This document shows positions 15,315 to 23,790 of a stretch of 29,905 nucleotides of DNA, piece after piece. Each line of letters opens with the position of its first letter. The stretch's first letter is position 1. The stretch lies in assembly GCA_021789355.1 (NCBI GenBank), contig JAJYJR010000009.1:1-29905 (forward strand), read 5' to 3'. The notes under the pieces were generated by a model. That model ran no database searches. It worked only from the letters and a program-made list of their open reading frames with translations, and was not told the origin of the DNA. The position numbers and the translations under genes were made by a program. Source of the DNA: Chloroflexota bacterium (lineage in GTDB: Bacteria; Chloroflexota; Limnocylindria; Limnocylindrales; CSP1-4).

Positions 15315-16987
15315 TCACATCGCGAGGGCATGCGTGCGGCGGCGTGAGCAGGCAAGGACATCGCCGGCATGCTGTCCGTCAGTCGCGTCGCCCGAGGTTG
15401 GTGTGTGCAAGAAGACGCTTGCCCCCGGCCCATCATAGAGGGTGACGAAGTCCGGGCTGGTCGCCAGAGACGCTCTGAGGGTGCTGCAACAATCCGGCGA
15501 GGACCCAGATCCGCGGAGCTGACCCTTCGGAATGAACACGTACTGCAGGTCGACGCCGTGAACGACTGCCCAAGACACTAGGCAGGCGGCGGTCCCTCCG
15601 GCGCACGCCTGGAGGTCAATGTTCTCGCTGTATGCACGAGCCCACACCGTGGCTCCCAGCCATTCCATTCCCTGCGGCGTGGCGATGCTTGTCCGCCCCG
15701 ACAGCGCTGGGAACCACTCTTGCTCGCCCTCTATCCCCGAGGAATCGCCCGTGACCACCGCCAACGTCGCTCCGGTTGGGATGTGGTCTCTCACCCAGAA
15801 CGCCGCCGTCCTCTCCGATTGAGAAATCGCCCGATCCGGCGAAATCGGAAGGATGTTGAACTCAAGCGCCGATAGGGTCGTCACCGAAAGGCCCACGATC
15901 AGGATCCATCGAGCAGAACGCGCTCGCCATACTCCGAGGGGAAGCAAGGCCCGGTCGTCGCTCGGGACACGCACCCGGGAGACCGCCTGAAGCACCACGT
16001 CCACGATCCCAATGGCGGCCAGCATGGAGAGCGGAATCGCCGTGAACCAAGCGCTGAGTCCCATCAGAGTGGCCAAAGCGAGCCATGAGGGTAGCAGCCA
16101 GGCTCCGCGGGCCGCGCACCAGAGCAACCCCAGCAGCGCTGCCGTGCCGATGACTGGGAACAGGAGTTCACCAGTGAAGCTGAAGGAGCTGAGCTGATCC
16201 ATGCCGGCGAGGACCGTGCCCAGTGGGCCATGAAGCGAGGCTGCGGACAGCAGCCCTCGAGGCCCCACTCGTACCAACGCGATGGTCCACCACGGCAACG
16301 ACACGAAGCCCATCACCAAGACAGAACCAGCACCTCTGAGCAGCGCGTCCTTGGTGGGCCGTCTCAGCGTCAGCAGCATGATGCTCAGGAGGGTGAACAG
16401 CGCTGCATCGGGATGCGACATCACGGCGAGACCGCCGGCAATCCCCGCGGACAGTGTCTGGCGAATGGAACCGTCTCGCAGTGCCCTGACCGTGAACGCG
16501 ACGGCCAGCAGCGCGAAGAACAGGCCCGGAGCTCGCGTCAGTCCCCCCCCCCCTCAATCACCCACTCATATGCCTGTGGCGCCACGGCAAAAGCAGCCGC
16601 CGCAATGAGGGCGTGGAAACGGGAGGCGAGCACTTCCTTTGCCGCTAGGTAGACAGCCGGAACGCTCAAGAAGGAGAAGAGGAGCGGGATGAGGCGAAGC
16701 AGGTCGAAGAGTGAAATAGGCAGGATTGCGTTGATGACGGCGGCGAAGTAGATCGCTAGCGGCGGATAGACAAACGGTATCAGCGCGTTGTTGTACGAAA
16801 TCGTCGCCGGTATCTGCATGCCCGCCAGTTGCACGTCCCGGGCCATCACGTAGAACAACCCACCGTCGTTCAATGGGAAGTTCGCCGACGCGACCGGAAG
16901 ACCTCGGACTAGGAGAGCGGCTCCCGCGACTGCACTGGCGGCGAAAGCATCCAAGAGGGCCTGCCTATTGCGCACAGCCTGATTCAT
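15315..16987 (-). pseudogene. GT39-like membrane glycosyltransferase split by a frameshift at an 11-base G tract
   Basis: Two minus-strand segments form one protein. ATG 16985-16987 begins a 149-residue part: loop-1 motif FPLNDGGLFYVMARD, VYPPLAIYF, then APQAYEWVIEGGGD and a stop. In another frame, open from the G tract to the TGA at 15315, the protein continues GLTRAPGLFFALLAVAF and about 400 more residues with membrane segments and an external C-terminal domain. The joint falls on a run of 11 C (16543-16553; G on the coding strand). Nine G would give IEGGGLTRAPG and 12 G would add one glycine; both restore roughly 557 residues, and GGGLTR is a family-like motif. No other disruption is seen. 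The gene may be phase variable, rescued by slippage, inactive, or a base-calling error. Local GC is lower than in the neighbours (one 60-base line near 16741 has 32 G/C). Confidence 0.85.
16543..16553 (-). repeat. Homopolymer tract, 11 C (11 G on the coding strand)
   Basis: This is the longest mononucleotide run noticed in the window, located inside the GT39-like gene at the exact position of its frameshift. Tracts of this length slip readily in replication and transcription, and also cause sequencing errors. Confidence 0.95.
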
Positions 16988-17184
16988 CGCCGTGTCCCAG
17001 CTGGACGCGACTGCCCCGGTTCCGCCGTCATCAACGTGAGGTCACGGCGACCACCGCTCGGCCCTCGGACGTCGTGAGTGGCAGGAGGGGAGTCGATTGG
17101 AACGGCGGAGCGCTTTGTTGGCGCCCGGTCCGCGACCCATACCGCAGGTCGCAGCGAAGGATGGCGACCACAATCTGCGGCTCG
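16988..17184. other. Intergenic stretch between the WbaP-like and split GT39-like genes
   Basis: No credible gene is seen here; short frames are Arg/Ser-rich. The 197 bases contain a candidate hairpin (17147-17169) after the WbaP-like stop, and should contain a promoter for the minus-strand GT39-like gene if it is not read through from upstream; none is recognisable. Confidence 0.35.
17147..17169 (-). terminator. Candidate hairpin downstream of the WbaP-like gene
   Basis: GGTCGC (17147-17152) and GCGACC (17164-17169) form a perfect 6-bp stem with an 11-base loop, 15 bases past the stop codon. No U-tract follows, so assignment as a terminator is weak. Confidence 0.3.
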
Positions 17185-18579
17185 TCACCGTCCGTCCAGC
17201 GCCGCCGGGATCGTCCGCAGGAGGATCGTGAAGTCGAGCCAGAGCGACCATCGGTCGATGTAGCTCAGGTCGAGCATCGCGCGGTTCTCGAAGGAGTCGT
17301 CGCGACGGGCCGAGACCTGCCAGAGGCCGGTCATCCCGGGCTTCATCGACAGGCGTCGGCGGTGCCAGACGTCGTACCCCTCGACCTCGCGCGGGGGCGC
17401 CGGCCGGGGCCCGACCAGGCTCATCTCGCCGCGCAGCACGTTCCAGAGCTGCGGCAGCTCGTCCAGGCTGGTCCGGCGCAGGAAGCGCCCGGTGCGCGTC
17501 ACCCGCGGATCGTCGGTCAGCTTGAATGCCCGCGGATCCGCGCGGCTCGCCACGTCAGCGTAGCGGGCCTCCGCGTCGGGGACCATCGTGCGGAACTTGA
17601 GCACTCCGAACGCACGCCCGTGCAGGCCGACCCGCGTCTGCCGGAAGAGGACCGGGGCACCATCGCGCAGGCGGATCGCCAGCGCAACAGCCGCGAAGAC
17701 CGGGCTCAGGAGCACGAGCAGGACGCCGGAGACCGCGATGTCGACCGCCCGCTTCATCGCCAGCGCCAGCACGCGGTCCGGGCCGGAGACCAGCGAGTAG
17801 ACCGGCGTCCCGTCGAGCTCCTCGACGTGCCCGATGGCGAACGGCCGCTCCAGCACGTCCATTGGCACCCGCACGATCTTGCCCTCCTCCTCGCAGAGCT
17901 GGGCGATGGCGTCGATCAGGTTCCACTGGGTGAACGGCAGGCAGACGGCCACCTCGTCCACCACGTCGCGGTGGAGGATCTCCTCGAGCCGGTCGAGGCC
18001 GCCCAGGTACCGCCAGCGCGGCGGCGGCGAGAAGGCCGGGTCGTCGTCGAGGAACCCCATCACCCGCAGGCCGAGCGTGCGGTGCTCCTCGAGCTTGGCC
18101 GCGAACGCCTGCCCGCGCGGGCCCCCGCCCAGCACCAGCACGTGCCGCAGGTTGCGGCCGCGGCGGCGCTGCCACTCGAAGGCCCAGCGCAGCGCGGCCC
18201 GGGTGCCGAGGGCGGTCAGCGCCTGGATCGGGAAGAGGAAGAGCAGGTAGAGGCGGCTGACGTCGGGGAGCTTGAACCAGAAGAGGACGCTCAGCGAGAT
18301 CAGCGCCATCGCGGCGGTGGCGCGGGCGATGTCGACGGCCTCGGTGACCAGCGACCAGCGGGCGCGCGGCCGGTAGAGGCCGTTGAGCGTGAGGAGCGCC
18401 ACCCAGACGATCGTGTAGACGATCAGGAAGGCGAGCGGCTGGGGGAGCGCGTCGTGCCAGAAGGTGGGCCATTCGGGACCGAAGCGGGCCGCGGAGAGCA
18501 CGATGGCCACGACCACCGCGACGCCCGCGTCCGCGAGCATCAGCAGCGCCCGAAGCTCGGCCCCGTACCGTCTGATCAT
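17185..18579 (-). CDS. WbaP-type polyprenyl-phosphate glycosyl-1-phosphate transferase (initiating enzyme)
   Basis: The 464-residue protein has an N-terminal membrane domain of about four to five segments (residues 10-125). A Rossmann-like CoA-binding-3 domain follows ([17 protein letters not shown], about 147-163). The C-terminal bacterial sugar transferase domain (PF02397) begins near 275: [22 protein letters not shown] (328-336), catalytic Asp-Glu pair in [11 protein letters not shown] (D373, E374), SLVGPRP, and [13 protein letters not shown]. It should transfer a sugar 1-phosphate (often glucose, galactose or a deoxyamino sugar) from a UDP-sugar to undecaprenyl phosphate at the cytoplasmic membrane, starting glycan assembly. 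The length matches the long WbaP/WcaJ form. Start ATG 18577-18579; TAGCCT ends nine bases upstream on the coding strand and may be a -10 for a leaderless message. Confidence 0.93.
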   Translation of the reverse strand: MIRRYGAELRALLMLADAGVAVVVAIVLSAARFGPEWPTFWHDALPQPLAFLIVYTIVWVALLTLNGLYRPRARWSLVTEAVDIARATAAMALISLSVLFWFKLPDVSRLYLLFLFPIQALTALGTRAALRWAFEWQRRRGRNLRHVLVLGGGPRGQAFAAKLEEHRTLGLRVMGFLDDDPAFSPPPRWRYLGGLDRLEEILHRDVVDEVAVCLPFTQWNLIDAIAQLCEEEGKIVRVPMDVLERPFAIGHVEELDGTPVYSLVSGPDRVLALAMKRAVDIAVSGVLLVLLSPVFAAVALAIRLRDGAPVLFRQTRVGLHGRAFGVLKFRTMVPDAEARYADVASRADPRAFKLTDDPRVTRTGRFLRRTSLDELPQLWNVLRGEMSLVGPRPAPPREVEGYDVWHRRRLSMKPGMTGLWQVSARRDDSFENRAMLDLSYIDRWSLWLDFTILLRTIPAALDGR

Positions 18580-18716
18580 GGGATGCGCAGGCTATCCCCC
18601 GTGATGGCGCGGTGGCTATGGTACCGAAGCGCTACAAGGCGGCGGGAGAGGGGGGCGCGGCTGGACGCGCGACGCCGGCGTCGGACAACCGGTCCCGGCG
18701 GCCACGACCCGGCCCA
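18580..18716. other. Intergenic stretch between the ligase-like and WbaP-like genes
   Basis: These 137 bases carry a perfect 14-bp palindrome (CGACGCCGGCGTCG, 18670-18683), about 34 bases past the ligase stop. No T run follows. The promoter of the WbaP-like gene should lie at 18580-18640. Confidence 0.3.
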
Positions 18717-21065
18717 TCACTTGTACGCCAGGCGAGGCAGGTCGAGCACGAGCAGGTCGGCCGGAACCGGCCGTCGGTACGTGAAGTAGCTCCAGGACGT
18801 GGCGTTGGCCCCGGGCATCTGCGGGCAGTCGCCGCACGTCTGCGCCACGTGGATCAGGAGTTGCGCGTGGGTCGACGGCAGACCGGTCTGCCCCGCCAGC
18901 GCAACGAGTCGATCCGTCATTGCCTGCTCGCCGGCCCTGGCCGCAGCCAGCTCGGCCAGGGGGGCGGCCGGCGAGGAGGGAGCGGCGAGGGCTTCGGCCT
19001 CGAGCTCCCGGCGCGCGCTCAGGTCCCCGTTCCATGCGCGGACATACAGGGTCGCCGACCCAGCGGCAGGGCCTAGCGTTGCCGCCAGCTGGAGCGCCTC
19101 AGACGTACGTCCGGCCGCCAGCGCCACGCGGTAGGCAATCCCGGGATCCCACGTGGCGACCACCTTGTCTACCGCCAGATCGGCAGCGGTGTGCAACTGT
19201 GGGGTCGAGGACCAGTATGGGTCGGCGGGGAGCTCGGGGATGAGCACGAACGCGTAGACCAGCACCGCAGCGGCATCCTGTACGTCGCCGAGCCGTGCGT
19301 ACAGGGCTGCGCCGGGCACGGTCGCCTGCGCCTGTTGCCAACCCAGGCGCATCGCCTGCTGCAGCGAGGCGCGTGCGCCGGCGCGGTCTCCCAGCTGCAG
19401 CTGCACCGCTGAGAGGTCGAGCCACGCCTCGGGGAAGTCGGAGGCCGTCGCGGCCCGGTCCAGTGCCTCCCTGGCGAGTCCCAGGTTGCCGTTGGCGGCC
19501 GCGGCAAGCCCCAGCGTGAACTGGTACGGCGTCATATCGGGATCCGCGGCGGCCGCCTGCCGGGCCAGCGGCAGGGCCGCCGCCCAGCGACCCGCGTTGG
19601 CGTCGTTCACCGCCTGGAGCTGGGTGGCGGCCACCGATTCGCTCCACGAGCTGAAGGCGAGCGACGCGACCACAACCAGTGCAAGGGCTGCGGGACCAAG
19701 ACGCGCCAGCGTCCGTGACGCGGGCCGCCACCTGGACCACCGCGCGTCGTCGGCGTCCGCCATCCAGCGATCCACCGGTGACGAACCGCTCGTCGCGTCG
19801 AGGAACCCCACCGTGAGGGCGAGAGCAAACATGGCCACCGGGAAGTTCGCGTAGAAGTCGACGAGTTGATGGCCTGCGAGGTTGAGGATGGCGAACAGCG
19901 CCGCCCATCCGTATCGACGCCGGACCGGGTCGGCATCCGTCATGCCCCGGTAGACGAGCCACCCGAGCGAGACCACGACCACGGCGCCGGCGAGGAGGCC
20001 GACCACGCCGAACTCCGCCGCCGTCTGCAGGTAGATGTCGTGGGCATGTGGGATGTAGCCATCCAGCCCGGTCGTCCCGTTCGTGAAGGCGATGCGGCGC
20101 GCGACCCATGTCCCCGGCCCCGAGCCGACGATTGGTGACGACTCGAACATCCGGATAGCCGCGAGGAAGAACGTGAGACGGTCCCCGGACGAGTTCAGGG
20201 CCCGAGCGAGCACGGCCGGCCCGAGGGTCGCCGCCGCGCCCAGCCCGACGAGTCCGCCGACGGTGAGCAGCAGCCGCCCTGTCCACGTCCGGGCGGTGCG
20301 CCGGAGCACGTCCCGGGACGACGGGACGAGGAGGAGCGCAGCGATGGTGCCCACGGCCCCGACGCCGAGGCCGAGCCAGGCACCACGGGACTCCGTGAGG
20401 ACGACGACCGCGGCCGTCAGGAGTGCGAGGAACTCGCCCAGCGCCCGCCGTGCCGTCGAGCCGAAGCCGAGATGGGCAACCGACGCCGGAAAGAGGAGGA
20501 GCATCATCGTGGCGACGGCGCTCGGGTTGCCGAAGACGAGGCCCTCGTTGCCTGCTCGGAGCGGGGGAACGGCAACATGCCCGAGGACGGACCACCAGGC
20601 CACCCAGTGCACGATCGTCAGCACCACGAACTCCACGCCGATCGACAGGCAGAGCAGGACCGCGAGCGCGCCGATCCGATCCCGGAACGCGGGGTGGGCG
20701 ATCAGCCGCACGAGCAGCAGGTAGAGCGCCGTGCACATGACGGCGTAGGCCACATACTCGAGGCTGAGGCGGGGGCTCCACGACGTCACGGTGCAGATCG
20801 CGAAGGCGGCGAGTGAGGCGAGGAACGCCGGCCAGAGCACCGAGCGCGGACGCCAGCCGGGATCGCGCAGCGCGGCGACGAACCAGGCGACCATGGCGAT
20901 GGCGATCGTGGCGAGGCTGGCGACCCGCCACTCGAGGTAGCTGGCGCCGAAGGAGCCGCCCCCCCCGAAGGTCAGGTAGACAACGCCGAGGACGATGCCG
21001 ACCCAGGCGAGCAGGTTCATCCGACCCAGTCGCCTGCTCGCTGAGTAGTTCAGGGCAATCGACAC
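18717..21065 (-). CDS. O-antigen ligase-like (Wzy_C) membrane protein fused to a C-terminal TPR domain
   Basis: The 782-residue protein has about 11-12 membrane segments in residues 1-475. It carries Wzy_C/O-antigen ligase signatures: TESRGAW with the typical arginine (about 224-230), GSGPGTW (314-320), and HAHDIYLQTAAEFG (about 340-353), the conserved external loop histidine region. From about 485 the sequence becomes alanine-rich helical repeats of TPR type (for example LGLAAAANGNLGLAREALDRA). Such fusions act as glycan ligases, polymerases or protein O-oligosaccharyltransferases; which one cannot be decided, but no other Wzy candidate is present. The start is GTG 21063-21065 or ATG 21018-21020 (MNLLAWVG). 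Near the N-terminus, FGGGGSFG is encoded over an eight-base G run (20959-20966). Confidence 0.9.
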   Translation of the reverse strand: MSIALNYSASRRLGRMNLLAWVGIVLGVVYLTFGGGGSFGASYLEWRVASLATIAIAMVAWFVAALRDPGWRPRSVLWPAFLASLAAFAICTVTSWSPRLSLEYVAYAVMCTALYLLLVRLIAHPAFRDRIGALAVLLCLSIGVEFVVLTIVHWVAWWSVLGHVAVPPLRAGNEGLVFGNPSAVATMMLLLFPASVAHLGFGSTARRALGEFLALLTAAVVVLTESRGAWLGLGVGAVGTIAALLLVPSSRDVLRRTARTWTGRLLLTVGGLVGLGAAATLGPAVLARALNSSGDRLTFFLAAIRMFESSPIVGSGPGTWVARRIAFTNGTTGLDGYIPHAHDIYLQTAAEFGVVGLLAGAVVVVSLGWLVYRGMTDADPVRRRYGWAALFAILNLAGHQLVDFYANFPVAMFALALTVGFLDATSGSSPVDRWMADADDARWSRWRPASRTLARLGPAALALVVVASLAFSSWSESVAATQLQAVNDANAGRWAAALPLARQAAAADPDMTPYQFTLGLAAAANGNLGLAREALDRAATASDFPEAWLDLSAVQLQLGDRAGARASLQQAMRLGWQQAQATVPGAALYARLGDVQDAAAVLVYAFVLIPELPADPYWSSTPQLHTAADLAVDKVVATWDPGIAYRVALAAGRTSEALQLAATLGPAAGSATLYVRAWNGDLSARRELEAEALAAPSSPAAPLAELAAARAGEQAMTDRLVALAGQTGLPSTHAQLLIHVAQTCGDCPQMPGANATSWSYFTYRRPVPADLLVLDLPRLAYK
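20959..20966 (-). repeat. Homopolymer tract, 8 C (8 G on the coding strand)
   Basis: This run lies in frame inside the ligase-like gene, encoding part of a Gly4 stretch at about residues 34-37. A one-base slip would truncate the protein after about 40 residues. Confidence 0.9.
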
Positions 21066-21296
21066 GGACGAATGCTGCCCTCCATCGCTGCGGCATGCGG
21101 ATACGCGGGCGGTTGGCTACCAGAACCGCAGCTCTGCACCGACGTTCTCACTCAGTCTGACCGTCGCGTCGCGATGATGCGCGTTCTGTGTGCTCCTGCC
21201 TGCGATCCCGACTCATCCCCTGTCACACACCTCGGGATCGCCCACAGCCGCTGCTGGCTGATCTGGTAGCCCAACCTCGTTGCTCGGTCCACGTGA
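21066..21296. other. Unassigned intergenic sequence
   Basis: No credible gene or RNA is recognised. A plus-strand frame 21072-21269 (65 codons) has no domain-like or hydrophobic pattern, is Cys-rich, and looks like chance. The stretch should hold the promoter of the minus-strand ligase-like gene, and may include fully decayed upstream parts of the GT87-like remnant. Confidence 0.3.
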
Positions 21297-21719
21297 CCCG
21301 CGGCGCCGGCGCGCGCCTCACGCCGCCGTCAGCGCCGGGTATCGCCGACAGGGCTACGGCTCATCGCTCCGCTGGCTCTCCAGGTGCCGCTTGCTGCACT
21401 GCTCGTCGCTTGGGGAGCACACACAGGTCGTCGCTGGACCGTCGTGGTTGGGGCAACACTCGCGACGCCATCGCTTTCACTGGTCAGTGCATCGCTGCTC
21501 GTGGGCGTCGTGCCGCTGGTGCGCGATGGGCCACCCGTCTGCCGTCTACTGAGGACGTCGACGGTGAGAACATCGACGGCTCTACGCTCCATGAACGCCG
21601 CGGCTGCGCCCGAGTCGGATGCGACAGAGGCCAGCTCATATGACACCCTCCGACTGGTTGGCACCTCGGGCCACCCGACGCGCAGGCCCGGCCAACAGCA
21701 CACATCCCGCAAGAACTGA
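21297..21719 (+). pseudogene. C-terminal remnant of a fifth GT87-like gene
   Basis: A plus-strand frame open from 21297 to a TGA at 21717-21719 resembles only the last quarter of the compact GT87-like proteins between about 21350 and 21540. LAALLVAWGAHTGRRWTV, then GATLATPSLS and LLVGVVPLVRD, line up with IVTWGGLTDRRWTV / TIAIPLLA / LLVAVVPLVLP of copy A and with TTWGARGNRRWMLPVAVTLALPE of copy C. The upstream three quarters, including the catalytic loop and the TKVTPG block, are missing in every frame. After about 21545 the sequence is Ser/Thr-rich and runs 84 bases into the opposing copy C. It is most simply a deletion remnant; a short expressed membrane protein cannot be excluded. Confidence 0.55.
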
Positions 21720-22523
21720 GAGCCCGGCGATCCAGAGCTCCGGCAGAGCCAACGTCACGGCGACCGGGAGCATCCAACGTCGGTTGCCGCGGGCGCCCCA
21801 CGTGGTCAGGGCACCCGCCGCCAGGATACGGAGCGGCAGCGACACCGGTAGGTGAGGCGCCGACGCCGGCGGCACGGTGCCGACGTTGCTGCCCAAGGCC
21901 GCGAGCCACTGAGGCCACCACGCCGGTACGACCATGAGAGATGCACCGACAAGCGCTGCTGTCGCGAGAGCTGTCAGGCCCAGCGCCCTCCACTCGCGTC
22001 GAACGGCGAACCACAGTAGGCCGATCCCGGGCGTTACCTTGGTCAGGAGGGCAAACGACCAAGCGGCAGGATATCGAAACCCAAGCACCACCACGGCCGC
22101 CAGCAGGAGGTCGACGTTTCCCGCCGAGAGTTCCAACGCCACTGGGTACACGGCTACCAGTGCCAAGGCCCAGCTGCGCGAGACAGCGACCAGAGCGGCG
22201 AACTCCAGGCAGAGCCATGCAACGCGGAAGACCGGCCACGGCAGGAGATGAAGCGGCACGAGCGCCAGCGCCACCGGCGGAGCGTAGAAGAAGGCGTCGT
22301 GCTGCCCCAGCGCCGCGGTCGATGCCTGGTAGGGCGCTGACACGTCGAACGCCCAATACGCATGCGAGTCCGTCCCTGGAGAGGCGACAAGCAGAAGCAC
22401 CAGCACACCCGCACCGACGATTGACAGGCCGTCTCGGAACGCGCGCACGGCTACCGGGCGTCGCCCGGCCAGCTCCGGCATATGGGCGGCCCACGCCGCC
22501 GCCTGGCGCCATGCCGAGCTCAT
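21636..22523 (-). CDS. Compact GT87 (DUF2029)-like membrane glycosyltransferase, copy C
   Basis: The 295-residue polytopic protein has first-loop motif DSHAYW, then AFFYAPPVALALVPLHLLPW where copies A, B and D have YSPAF, and the shared RYPAAWSFALLTKVTPGIG block with LWFAVRREWR. It is the closest of the four to copy A in the TKVTPG region by eye. It probably acts on the outer membrane face with a polyprenyl-phosphate donor (family inference). The start is ATG 22521-22523, with AAGGGGAG about ten bases upstream. It diverges from the PIG-V-like gene and its 3' end overlaps the remnant frame of another family member. Confidence 0.82.
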   Translation of the reverse strand: MSSAWRQAAAWAAHMPELAGRRPVAVRAFRDGLSIVGAGVLVLLLVASPGTDSHAYWAFDVSAPYQASTAALGQHDAFFYAPPVALALVPLHLLPWPVFRVAWLCLEFAALVAVSRSWALALVAVYPVALELSAGNVDLLLAAVVVLGFRYPAAWSFALLTKVTPGIGLLWFAVRREWRALGLTALATAALVGASLMVVPAWWPQWLAALGSNVGTVPPASAPHLPVSLPLRILAAGALTTWGARGNRRWMLPVAVTLALPELWIAGLSVLAGCVLLAGPARRVARGANQSEGVI

Positions 22524-22631
22524 CGGACGCTACTCCCCTTGCGAATGTGCCGGCAGCGTCGCACGCCGATCGGCCCGAGGCAAGGGTGACGATCGAGCCA
22601 CTGCCACCGATCGGGCGATTGCTACGATGCC
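22524..22631. promoter_or_regulatory. Divergent promoter region with two CCGATCGG palindromes
   Basis: The 108 bases between outward-facing GT87-like copy C and the PIG-V-like gene carry CCGATCGG at 22566-22573 (within the 10-bp palindrome GCCGATCGGC, 22565-22574) and again at 22607-22614. The copies are 41 bases apart, about four helical turns. TACGAT at 22623-22628 is a -10-like hexamer for the plus gene: three bases before ATG 22632 and nine before an in-frame GTG at 22638. Confidence 0.4.
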
Positions 22632-23780
22632 ATGACCGTGACTTCCTCTTCGCAGGCCGACACTAGGCAGCGCACGAACCCGCTGGACGTGACCCGCATC
22701 TTCGCTCGCCCCGGTGTCCTGGTGCTTGCCACCTGGGCCGTGTCACGCCTGCTCACCGTCCTCGCGGCGATGGCGGCCGAGACCGTCGCACCTCGGAACC
22801 CGAGACTGACCGCTGGCGCCAGCGGCCCGCTGGTCTCGAGCCTCACCAGCTGGGACGGCTGGTGGTACCTGGGGATCGCCCGGAACGGCTACCACGCCGC
22901 GCCGATCAGCGGGCAGTACCACGACTACGCGTTCTTCCCGCTGTACCCAGCGCTGGTGCGGGCGCTCTCGCTGGCCACGCCCGCATTCGATGGGCTGGTG
23001 GCGGTCCTGCTGTCGAACGTGCTCTTCCTGCTGGCTCTCTGGCTCTTGTACCGACTGACGGCCGAGGTGCTGGACGAGGAGCGGGCGCTCTGGTCGTGCG
23101 TCATCCTGGCGCTCTTCCCGTTCAGCTGGGTCTTCTCGATGGCGTACGGGGAAAGCCTCTTCCTGGCGCTGAGCCTCGGGTCGCTGCTCGCGGCCGAGCG
23201 GGGACGAGCCGGCTGGGCGGCGGTCCTCGCCGCGCTCGCCGGTCTGACCCGGCTGCCGGGCGTGCTCCTGATCGTCCCCCTGGCGCTGATCCTGTGGCGC
23301 CGCCTTCGGGAGCGGCGGGCGCTCGCCTGGCTGGTGCTGGTCCCGCTCGGTGCAGCCCTCTTCGCCGCCTACGTGGGCAGTCTTGCGGGCAGTGCCGGAG
23401 CGGCGGAGGCGGCCCAGAATGCGTGGGGTCGCACGGGGGTCGGCGCGGCCGCCGCCGGTGGCCAGAGCCTGGGTGCCAACCTCGACCCGATGCTGATCAC
23501 GTTCCTGCTCACGCTGCTGGCGTACGTCTTCCTCCTCGTGTACCTGCGCCCGGACCGGATCCCGTTCGCCTATGCGCTCATCCCGATCCTGACGCTCGCC
23601 TCCGTCTTCGCCAGCGGCAACCTGCAGTCGATCGGCCGGCTCGGCATGGTGGCGTTTCCCTTCGAGTGGGTCCTGGCCGGGCGGCGGAGCCGGTGGTTCC
23701 GCATCGGCTGGCCAGTGGTGTCGGCGGCGCTGCTGACCGTACTGAGCGTCCTGATCTTCGCGGGCTGGTACCAGCCGTGA
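22632..23780 (+). CDS. PIG-V/GT76-like mannosyltransferase-family membrane protein
   Basis: The 382-residue membrane protein has SWDGWWYLGIARNGYH (about residues 73-88), with the Trp-Asp pair characteristic of PIG-V-like (Mannosyl_trans2, PF04188) enzymes, followed by FFPLYPALVR (101-110), AYGESLFLAL and LTRLPGVLL. Eukaryotic PIG-V adds the second mannose of GPI anchors from dolichol-phosphate mannose; bacterial relatives are thought to use polyprenyl-phosphate sugars, with acceptors mostly unknown. The start is ATG 22632; GTG 22638 is a possible alternative that fits a leaderless message from TACGAT. It is the first gene of a five-gene plus-strand run. Confidence 0.85.
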   Translation: MTVTSSSQADTRQRTNPLDVTRIFARPGVLVLATWAVSRLLTVLAAMAAETVAPRNPRLTAGASGPLVSSLTSWDGWWYLGIARNGYHAAPISGQYHDYAFFPLYPALVRALSLATPAFDGLVAVLLSNVLFLLALWLLYRLTAEVLDEERALWSCVILALFPFSWVFSMAYGESLFLALSLGSLLAAERGRAGWAAVLAALAGLTRLPGVLLIVPLALILWRRLRERRALAWLVLVPLGAALFAAYVGSLAGSAGAAEAAQNAWGRTGVGAAAAGGQSLGANLDPMLITFLLTLLAYVFLLVYLRPDRIPFAYALIPILTLASVFASGNLQSIGRLGMVAFPFEWVLAGRRSRWFRIGWPVVSAALLTVLSVLIFAGWYQP

Positions 23781-23790
23781 GGGTCCCGGC

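Noticed and set aside
16168..16557. Minus-strand frame entered from the G tract with 10 G
   Set aside because: With 10 G the product becomes Arg/Gly/Ser-rich and loses all membrane segments; only 9 or 12 G joins the two GT39-like parts.
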